A DNA stretch of 64,000 nucleotides, taken from NCBI RefSeq assembly GCF_001511835.1, contig NZ_LN997848.1, positions 496,001-560,000 on the forward strand, read 5' to 3'. The position numbers and the translations under genes are program-made. Source of the DNA: Magnetospirillum sp. XM-1 (lineage in GTDB: Bacteria > Pseudomonadota > Alphaproteobacteria > Rhodospirillales > Magnetospirillaceae). Of the stretch, positions 58,226 through 64,000 are shown piece by piece. The notes under the pieces were generated by a model. That model ran no database searches, had not been told where the DNA came from, and saw only the letters and a program-made list of their open reading frames with translations. How positions within the stretch are numbered: the first letter of the stretch is position 1; each line of letters begins with the position of its first letter.

Positions 58226-58442
58226 GGGACTGCCCAAGTGGGAGGGACGAGGATGAAGATCGGATGACAACGGTATGGTGCCCCTTGACTCTCGGGCGCT
58301 TGAAACCCATATGCAACCACGAAAAAGACGGCCTATCGCAGACAGTTACCGCATCGCACAATACTTGCTGCAGCGCAAGAAAATGTAAAAAACTAGAATA
58401 ATTGATACTAAAGCGACTCTGTCAATTCCTTGGTTGCTCCTG

Positions 58443-58448
58443 TATAGT
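58443..58448 (+). promoter_or_regulatory. -10 element before the 79-aa gene
   Basis: TATAGT, 36 nt upstream of the small gene start in an AT-rich stretch (58385-58450). No convincing -35 at 16-18 nt. Suggests an activator or another sigma factor; weak evidence. Confidence 0.35.
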
Positions 58449-58484
58449 CCGTCTTAGAGCTACAACCGGAAAAGGGGGCTGCCC

Positions 58485-58724
58485 ATGCTGTCAAGCGCAT
58501 ACAGATCCACCCCGCAACCGGCCGAAATCCGCGTCGTGCGCCGCCTTGGCGCCGCGATCGGTGGCCGCTCCGCCCGAGCCTTCGCCTATTGCGGCGGCGG
58601 CATCGAGCCGACCCTGGACGAGGTGATGGCCGACCCCATCGTACATCGTCTGATGGCCCGCGACGGCGTCGCCGTGGATTCGCTCAATTCCCTGATTGCC
58701 GAGGTGCGGGACCGCCTGCTCTAG
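58485..58724 (+). CDS. 79-aa protein of unknown function
   Basis: A short soluble protein starting MLSSAYRSTPQPAEIRVVRR and ending DSLNSLIAEVRDRLL, a C-terminal amphipathic helix. AAGGGGG lies 8 nt before the ATG, an AT-rich promoter-like stretch lies upstream and a good terminator follows, so it looks like a single-gene transcript. No family recognised. The DEVMADPIVHRLMARDGV stretch could be a small DNA- or protein-binding helix pair. Confidence 0.7.
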   Translation: MLSSAYRSTPQPAEIRVVRRLGAAIGGRSARAFAYCGGGIEPTLDEVMADPIVHRLMARDGVAVDSLNSLIAEVRDRLL

Positions 58725-58750
58725 GAGAAGGCTTTCCGATGACGCGGCAG

Positions 58751-58771
58751 GCCCCCGAAAGGGGGCTTTTT
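58751..58771 (+). terminator. Intrinsic terminator after the 79-aa gene
   Basis: GCCCCC-GAAA-GGGGGC followed by TTTTT, 27 nt after the stop. A GNRA-type tetraloop caps the stem. Confidence 0.9.
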
Positions 58772-58783
58772 GCGTTGGGGGCT

Positions 58784-59332
58784 CTAGCGTCGCGACGACG
58801 GAGGCGGCAGTTGCTCGGAGCGGACGCCGCCTGACGGCGCCGAGCGCGGCATGGGCGTGGAATCATAGCCCCCGCCGCCATAGGACGAAGCGCTTCCGCC
58901 GTCCGACTGCTTGGGCGCCACGGTGACCGAGACCACCGAGCCCATGACGGTGCGCCGCTCCACCTGCACGGTGGCGGCACGGTCGCCGCGCACATAGGTC
59001 AGCACGCTGGTCTCGGCGATGACGCTCATCATGGGCTGCCAGCCGAAATTGGGCATCAGCTGCTGGTAGAACGAGGTCACCTCGTTGGCCGAGTTGAACA
59101 GCCGCATCACCACCCGGCCGGTCCAACGGTCGCGGTCCGACAGGATCAGCGAGCGGTCGTTGTCCATGGTGGCGCCCGATGGGATGGGGATGTCGGTGAC
59201 CAGCTGGAAATTGGCCGGCTGGTCGCCGCTCGCCGCGCTGGAGGCGGGCGGCAGGTCGGTCCCGCGCGAACACGCCGCCAGGCCGAGGGCGGCGGCGAGA
59301 CACAGGGCAAGGCGGAGCGGCGAAGCGTTCAT
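58784..59332 (-). CDS. Lipoprotein of unknown function
   Basis: A 182-aa protein with a lipoprotein signal peptide (MNASPLRLALCLAAALGLAA then CS; lipobox LAAC, Cys about residue 21). The mature part has a compact domain (FQLVTDIPIPSGATMDNDRS, SANEVTSFYQQLMPNFGWQP) and a disordered Ser/Gly/Pro C-terminal tail. No family name assigned. The start at 59332 fits the signal peptide; an upstream ATG at 59368 would add an unlikely leader. Confidence 0.75.
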   Translation of the reverse strand: MNASPLRLALCLAAALGLAACSRGTDLPPASSAASGDQPANFQLVTDIPIPSGATMDNDRSLILSDRDRWTGRVVMRLFNSANEVTSFYQQLMPNFGWQPMMSVIAETSVLTYVRGDRAATVQVERRTVMGSVVSVTVAPKQSDGGSASSYGGGGYDSTPMPRSAPSGGVRSEQLPPPSSRR

Positions 59333-59410
59333 GGCCTTGAAAATACTGTGAAGGCGGGGGGCTAACAAGGGAATGTTTGCGCCGTGCCATGCCGGCCCAA
59401 GATGTGGAAA

Positions 59411-59947
59411 TCACCCCAGCGGGTAATGCTCCAGCGCGTCGTATTGGGCGCCCTGGCGGCCCAGCGTGCTGCGAAACAGGGTGAAGCGCTCCACCGCCAC
59501 ATGCTCCTCGCGGAAATGGCCGGTGGCGTCGATGAAATCCTGCAGCCGCCCCGGCGGGGTGTCCTTGAGCCGGGCCAGGGTGACGTGGGGATTGAACTTG
59601 CGCGGCTCGGGCTTGGCGCCCGCCTGCACGACGGCGGAATCGACGCGGGCGGCAAGGCGCGACAGGGCGTCGGAGCGCTCGACGCCCAGCCACATCGTAT
59701 GGGCCTGATGACGGTCGCCGAACAGGCCCAGCCCGGTCAGCGTCAGGGCGAAGGGCGCCTCGGCCAGGGCGGCGAGATTGTGGTGGATCTCCTCGGCCAA
59801 ATCTTCTTCCACCTCGCCGATGAAGCGCAGCGTCAGGTGCAGGTTGGCGGGCTCGGTCCAGCGGGCGCCGGGCAGGCCCCGCTGCAGCCGGCAGATGCGC
59901 GCCGTCAGATCCGCGTCGAAGCCGATGCCGACGAACAGGCGGATCAC
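59411..59947 (-). CDS. thpR: RNA 2',3'-cyclic phosphodiesterase (ThpR/LigT)
   Basis: A 178-aa 2H phosphoesterase with both HxT motifs: NLHLTLRFIGEV (near residue 36) and NPHVTLARLKD (near 122). It hydrolyses 2',3'-cyclic phosphates on RNA. The GTG at 59947 is the start: GTGA overlaps the stop of the FIST gene by four bases and the product begins MIRLFVGIGFDADL. Operon: esterase-FIST-thpR. Confidence 0.9.
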   Translation of the reverse strand: MIRLFVGIGFDADLTARICRLQRGLPGARWTEPANLHLTLRFIGEVEEDLAEEIHHNLAALAEAPFALTLTGLGLFGDRHQAHTMWLGVERSDALSRLAARVDSAVVQAGAKPEPRKFNPHVTLARLKDTPPGRLQDFIDATGHFREEHVAVERFTLFRSTLGRQGAQYDALEHYPLG

Positions 59948-61065
59948 GGCTTGGGCTCCGGCAGCAGGGCCAGCACGCCGGTGAAGCCGTAAAGGTGGTC
60001 GCGGCTGATCTCGCCGTTGGCGAAGAAGCCGATCAGCGGGAAATCGCCCAGCACCGCGTGCAGCAATTCCGGCTCGGCGCCCTGATGGCCGAACATGTGT
60101 TCGCCGCGCCCCGTGCACGAGACGTAGATTCCCGCCCGGATGGAGCGGCCGTCCAGGCGCTCCTTCATTCCGTCCAGCATGCGCTTCATGTCCATGCGCG
60201 CCGCGTTGGCGTCACGGCGCACGAACATCAGCCGGCCCCCTTCCTCCACATGGTCGCCGATGGCGATCCAGCCCTGGTTGGGGTCGATGCCGATCAGGGT
60301 GCGGACCTGATAGTCGTGGCTGTCGTCGCCTTCCACCGGCAGGCCCACATGGATGTAGCCGGCGATGCGGCGCAGGTCGCGGGCCAGCAATTCGCCCACT
60401 TCCTCCTTCAGCACGTCGAGCGCCGGGCGGCCGTCCAGGGCCATCACCACGCCCTGCCAGGATTCGGTGACGGTGTGGATGCCGCCCAAGGGCGAGCAGC
60501 CCTGGGTCATGCCGGTCAGCACCTCGATGCCGGAGCCGAGCAGCACTCCGGCCAGCCCGCCATCGGTGGCGATGCCGGCCAATTGCGCCGCCGGTCCCGC
60601 CGCGCTCATCAGGCCGCCGGCCAGGTACCCGGCCTCGGCGGCCAGGTCGACGATGGCCTGGGGCACATCGGGGTCGCGGGGATCGCCGTGGACCAGCCCG
60701 ACGCAGGGGAAGTGCCGCTTGCTCCAGTCGCCGGCGTCGCCGATGAACACCCGGAACTGGTCGGGGGGCAGGCGGCCGATCATGGCGGCCACCGCGCCTT
60801 CGTCGCGGATTTCCTCGCCGCCGACGCACAGGCCGGGGGCCACGCCGCCCACCCAATGCTCGATGCGGGTGGTCTCGCGCAGGAAGGTCAAGAGCGAGGA
60901 CAGATTGGGGGCGAAGGGCTCGGTGGCGTAGAGAAAGCCGAAATTGGCGCCGGGCGGCAGCGGCCCGAGGCCGTCGAGACAGGCCTTGGCGGTGGTTCCC
61001 CAATGGTTGCCCTTGGCATGGGCGACGCTGAAGGGGGCGAGCGAAGGGGCAGGGTCGGCTTTCAT
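59944..61065 (-). CDS. FIST domain sensory protein
   Basis: A 373-aa protein with FIST_N (about 30-210: GANFGFLYATEPFAPNLSSL, VGGVAPGLCVGG) and FIST_C (about 225-355: ALDGRPALDVLKEEVGELLA, YVSCTGRGEHMFG, PLIGFFANGEI). FIST domains are thought to bind small ligands such as amino acids and often join signalling modules, but here the protein stands alone. Overlaps thpR and the esterase gene by 4 nt each. Confidence 0.88.
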   Translation of the reverse strand: MKADPAPSLAPFSVAHAKGNHWGTTAKACLDGLGPLPPGANFGFLYATEPFAPNLSSLLTFLRETTRIEHWVGGVAPGLCVGGEEIRDEGAVAAMIGRLPPDQFRVFIGDAGDWSKRHFPCVGLVHGDPRDPDVPQAIVDLAAEAGYLAGGLMSAAGPAAQLAGIATDGGLAGVLLGSGIEVLTGMTQGCSPLGGIHTVTESWQGVVMALDGRPALDVLKEEVGELLARDLRRIAGYIHVGLPVEGDDSHDYQVRTLIGIDPNQGWIAIGDHVEEGGRLMFVRRDANAARMDMKRMLDGMKERLDGRSIRAGIYVSCTGRGEHMFGHQGAEPELLHAVLGDFPLIGFFANGEISRDHLYGFTGVLALLPEPKP

Positions 61066-61688
61066 GGCTTTCCCCTTTCCAGCAGCTTGCGGACGGAGGG
61101 CAGGATGCGCTCGACGATCACGTCCACCCCCTTGGCGTTGGGGTGCAGGCCGTCGGGCAGGCAAAGGCGGGCATCGCCGGCCACGCCGTCCAGGAAGAAG
61201 GGATAGAACACCACGTCGTGCTCGACGGCCAGGCGGGCGAACACCGCCTTGAACTCGGCCTCGAAATCCTTGCCGTAATTGGGCGGCGCCAGCATGCCGG
61301 CCAGCAGCACGGGGACGCCCGCCGCCTTGAACCGCTTCAGGATGGAGTCCAGATTGGCGTGGGTCAGTTTGGGGTCGAGGCCGCGCAGCCCGTCATTGGC
61401 CCCCAGTTCGAGGATGGCGAGCTGGGGTTTGGCGGCCAGCGCCCAGTCGAGGCGCGCCTTCCCCCCGGCGGTGGTGTCGCCCGACACGCCGGCATTGATC
61501 AGGCTGACGTCGCGGCCCTCGGCTTTCAGCGCGCGCTCCAGCCGGGCGGGAAACGCCTCTTCCGGCGCCAGGCCGAAGCCGGCGGTGAGCGAATCGCCCA
61601 AGGCCAGGATGCGGATGGCGGGGGCTGCCTGGGCCATGCCTGATCCTCCCAGTACATTGACAAGCACCAGGGCGGCCCCATATCGCAA
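61062..61688 (-). CDS. tesA: GDSL-family arylesterase / lysophospholipase (TesA-like)
   Basis: About 208 aa with SGNH hydrolase blocks: ILALGDSLTAGFGLAPEEAF (catalytic Ser), NAGVSGDTTAGG, LGANDGLRG and LPDGLHPNAKG (Asp-His). TTG at 61688 gives a normal signal peptide (MRYGAALVLVNVLGGSGMAQ, cut near AQA), as in periplasmic TesA; the ATG at 61637 has a better ribosome site (GGGAGGA) but would remove the signal. Overlaps the FIST gene by 4 nt and is divergent from the ABC exporter, the usual TesA/YbbA arrangement. Confidence 0.9.
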   Translation of the reverse strand: MRYGAALVLVNVLGGSGMAQAAPAIRILALGDSLTAGFGLAPEEAFPARLERALKAEGRDVSLINAGVSGDTTAGGKARLDWALAAKPQLAILELGANDGLRGLDPKLTHANLDSILKRFKAAGVPVLLAGMLAPPNYGKDFEAEFKAVFARLAVEHDVVFYPFFLDGVAGDARLCLPDGLHPNAKGVDVIVERILPSVRKLLERGKP

Positions 61689-61754
61689 GACCGAGCGCCG
61701 TTCGCCGTCTATCCTGTCCAAGGCGTTCCGGTCATCCAAGAAAGTCACCCTCGC

Positions 61755-62444
61755 ATGCATCAGCGTCCCATCGCCGGCCTTCCCTTGGTTTCGCTGGAAG
61801 CCGTCCACCTCAACTTGGCGAGCCTGGCGGGCGAGGTCAATGTTCTCGATGGCATCGACCTGGAGGTGGTCGCCGGCGAGACGGTGGGCGTGGTCGGACC
61901 GTCGGGCTCGGGCAAGTCCACCCTGCTGATGATCATGGCCGGGCTGGAACGCCCCACCTCGGGCCGGGTGAGCGTGGGCGGCACCGATTTCTCGGGCCTG
62001 GACGAGGACGGGCTGGCGCGCTTTCGCCGCGACCGCATCGGCATCGTCTTTCAGAGCTTTCACCTGATTCCCACCATGACGGCGCTGGAGAACGTGGCGG
62101 TGCCACTCGAACTGGCCGGCCATGCCGATCCCTTCGGGGCGGCCCAGGAGGAGCTGGGCCGGGTCGGGCTGGGCAAGCGCCTGTCCCATTATCCCGGCCA
62201 GCTGTCGGGCGGCGAGCAGCAGCGTGTCGCCCTGGCCCGCGCCTTCGTGATGCGCCCCACCCTGCTGCTGGCCGACGAGCCCACCGGCAACCTGGACGGG
62301 GCCACGGGGCGCGCCGTGATGGATTTGCTGTTCGACCTGAACGCCCGCTTCGGCACCGCCTTGGTGCTGGTCACCCACGACGACCATCTGGCGGCGCGGT
62401 GCGGAAGGGTGGTGCGGGTCGAGGACGGGAAGATCCGGTCATGA
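61755..62444 (+). CDS. ybbA: ABC exporter ATP-binding protein (YbbA-like)
   Basis: A 229-aa MacB/LolD-class ATPase: Walker A GPSGSGKSTLLMIMAGLERP, signature LSGGEQQRVALARAF, Walker B LLLADEPTGNLD and the switch His in LVTHDDHLA. Divergent from tesA and followed by a YbbP-like permease, the conserved tesA-ybbA-ybbP arrangement. Start at 61755 overlaps the possible long leader of the esterase gene. Confidence 0.92.
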   Translation: MHQRPIAGLPLVSLEAVHLNLASLAGEVNVLDGIDLEVVAGETVGVVGPSGSGKSTLLMIMAGLERPTSGRVSVGGTDFSGLDEDGLARFRRDRIGIVFQSFHLIPTMTALENVAVPLELAGHADPFGAAQEELGRVGLGKRLSHYPGQLSGGEQQRVALARAFVMRPTLLLADEPTGNLDGATGRAVMDLLFDLNARFGTALVLVTHDDHLAARCGRVVRVEDGKIRS

Positions 62445-62504
62445 GCGAGGCAAAGCCGAGCGCGGGCGCGTTGAGCGCCCCGGAGCGACGACGGAGCGCA
62501 GCGG

Positions 62505-62560
62505 AGGAGGGAAGCGGAGGAGCCAAGCGTGCGGAGGCACGCACCCGGCGTTTGAGGGGC
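62505..62560 (+). repeat. Partial dispersed multi-hairpin element, copy 8
   Basis: GGAGCCAAG, stem CGTGC-GGAG-GCACG, then CACCCGGCGTTTGAGGGG, the reverse-complement form of the element end. Upstream (62456-62500) a GGGCGC-GTTGA-GCGCCC stem and purine-rich repeats replace the ATAA stem. It lies between the ATPase and permease genes of one operon, and its final GAGGGG is placed as the ribosome site of the permease. Confidence 0.6.
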
Positions 62561-62568
62561 AATATGAA

Positions 62569-64000
62569 ATGATCAAACTGGCCGCCACATTCGCCCGGCG
62601 CGAGCTGCGCGGCGGGCTGAAGGGCTTCCGGGTGCTGGTGGCCTGCCTCGCCCTGGGCGTGGCGGCCATCGCCGGAGCCGGGTCGCTGCGCGCCGCCTTC
62701 GACGCGGCGCTGGCCGAGGATGCCCGCGCCCTGCTGGGCGGCGATCTCGACATCCGCCAGACCCACCAGCCCTTCGAGGCGGACATGCTGGCGGCGCTGT
62801 CCGGCCTGGGCCGGATCACCCGGGGCGTCGAGATGCGGGCCATGGTCCAGGTGGACGACAACGCCCGGCGCTCGCTGGTGGAGATGAAGGGCGTCGACGA
62901 GGCCTATCCCCTGGTGGGGGCGCTGGAATTGGCCCCCTCCGTCTCATCACCCTTCGCCTTCCATGACGGCGAATGGGGCGCGGCCGCCGAAGGCAATCTG
63001 CTGGACCGCCTGGGGCTCAAGGTGGGCGACGCGGTGAAGGTCGGCGACGCCGTCTTACGCATCCGGGCGGTGATCGCCAAGGAGCCCGACCGGGTGGCCA
63101 CGGCGCTATCCTTCGGTCCCCGGCTGATGGTGGCCAACGGCGCGGTCGAGGCCACCGGGTTGATCCGCCCCGGTTCGCTGGTGCGCCATACCCTGCGTCT
63201 TCTGTTGCCCCCGGGAAACGACCCGGCGGCGGCCAAGGCCGATCTGGCCCGGCGCTTCCCCGAGTCCCCCTGGCAGGTGCGTGACGTGGCCGAGGCCTCG
63301 CCCGGGGTTGGGCGCTTCCTCGACACCATGGCCTCGTTCCTGTCCCTGGTGGGACTGACCGCCCTGCTGGTGGGCGGCATCGGCGTGGCCAACGCGGTGA
63401 AGGCCTATCTCGACGGCCGCATCGGCACCATCGCCACCCTGAAATGCCTGGGCGCGCCTTCGGGGCTGATCTTCACCACCTATTTCCTGCTGGTGGGCCT
63501 GCTGGCCGGGTTCGGCATCCTTCTCGGGCTGGCGGCGGGGGCCGCTTTGGTGCCGCTGGTGGCCGGGCTGGGGGCGGAGCGCATTCCCCTGGCGCTGAAG
63601 GTGGGGCTTTATTCCCGCCCGCTGGCGGTCGCCGCCGGGTTCGGGGCGCTGTCCGCCCTGGTCTTCACCCTGTGGCCCCTGGCCCGCGCCAAGGCGGTGC
63701 CCGCCGCGCTGCTGTTCCGCCGGCTGGTGGCGCCGGAAGCCGGGCCGGTGGGCAAGCCGATCTGGGCGGCCCTGATCCTGTCCGGCGGCGGGCTGGCGGC
63801 GCTGGCCGTGACGACCGCCGCCAACCGCCCCCTGGCCGCCTGGTTCGTGGTCGCGGCGGCCGCCACCCTGGTGCTGTTCCGCCTGCTGGCCGGAGGGCTG
63901 GCGCGGGCGGCTGCGGTGCTGGCGACGCGTCACGGCAAGGCGGCGGGGCCCACTTGGCGCATGGCCCTGGCCAACCTGCACCGCCCCGGCTCGGCGGTGG
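62569..64000 (+). CDS. ybbP: ABC exporter permease, FtsX-like (YbbP-like), partial
   Basis: At least 477 codons, running off the window. It starts MIKLAATFARRELRGGLKGF with GAGGGG 9 nt upstream, then one helix, a large periplasmic region (about 45-250) and FtsX-type helices (FLSLVGLTALLVGGIGVANA, TYFLLVGLLAGFGILLGLAA). YbbAP-type exporters act with the TesA esterase encoded divergently; the substrate is unknown. Another helix group is visible near the cut end. Confidence 0.92.
   Translation, partial: MIKLAATFARRELRGGLKGFRVLVACLALGVAAIAGAGSLRAAFDAALAEDARALLGGDLDIRQTHQPFEADMLAALSGLGRITRGVEMRAMVQVDDNARRSLVEMKGVDEAYPLVGALELAPSVSSPFAFHDGEWGAAAEGNLLDRLGLKVGDAVKVGDAVLRIRAVIAKEPDRVATALSFGPRLMVANGAVEATGLIRPGSLVRHTLRLLLPPGNDPAAAKADLARRFPESPWQVRDVAEASPGVGRFLDTMASFLSLVGLTALLVGGIGVANAVKAYLDGRIGTIATLKCLGAPSGLIFTTYFLLVGLLAGFGILLGLAAGAALVPLVAGLGAERIPLALKVGLYSRPLAVAAGFGALSALVFTLWPLARAKAVPAALLFRRLVAPEAGPVGKPIWAALILSGGGLAALAVTTAANRPLAAWFVVAAAATLVLFRLLAGGLARAAAVLATRHGKAAGPTWRMALANLHRPGSAV

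Overview
The window is a gene-dense, GC-rich (roughly two thirds G+C by eye) stretch of bacterial chromosome. The gene set, the short C-terminal-only HPr kinase, the HPr-kinase/RapZ/EIIA/HPr/EI cluster, the Yej-type peptide importer, the P19/NapH-like iron cluster and the several hemerythrins fit an alphaproteobacterium of the Rhodospirillales, most likely a Magnetospirillum-like organism. That species-level guess is inference; no magnetosome genes, rRNA or tRNA were seen. Coding is almost continuous, with many 1-4 nt stop/start overlaps, and most long ORFs opposite the real genes are GC-driven shadows.

Layout. 1-5.9 kb: translation block on the minus strand (rpmI-rplT, a hairpin/terminator, pheS-pheT, a histidine phosphatase) plus a DMT permease. 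6-11.5 kb: yejABEF peptide/microcin-type ABC importer. 11.5-15 kb: FecR-like protein, ahcY with a perfect palindromic operator, a zeta-toxin-like kinase with a small downstream partner, a cupin. 15-19 kb: regulatory PTS (hprK-rapZ-EIIA-HPr-EI) with no sugar permease. 19-25.5 kb: lytic transglycosylase, DUF1848 protein, a tandem 82-bp repeat, acnB. 25.5-35.7 kb: two-domain hemerythrin, Bax-like glucosaminidase, nfuA, a MarR regulator, UspA, TSUP permease, trpS, murJ, GNAT. 35.7-40 kb: divergent iron-related cluster (cupredoxin plus a 26-aa membrane peptide; P19-porin-4Fe-4S protein) with Fur-like dyads between. 40-49.9 kb: pgi, a PAS/GGDEF cyclase, mutL, an FNR-type-promoter hemerythrin, htpG with a heat-shock promoter, hpf, a LysR regulator. 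50-55.4 kb: a 40% histidine protein, an unrecognised 394-aa protein, and a nickel/cobalt ECF transporter operon (K-M-L-Q-O order). 55.6-64 kb: ActP-like symporter, second DMT permease, small genes, a thpR-FIST-esterase operon, and a YbbA/YbbP-type ABC exporter running off the end.

The most unusual signal is a dispersed multi-hairpin element (at least eight sites) that sits just after the stop codon of genes, always in the same orientation relative to the gene, with stems that differ in sequence from copy to copy but keep pairing around mostly constant loops. Two further dispersed repeat families lie near 45.6 and 50 kb. Other points: a reversed-order zeta-kinase pair, a hairpin that pairs the pgi ribosome-binding site, an FNR-type site positioned as for a class II promoter before a hemerythrin, and an operator upstream of ahcY.
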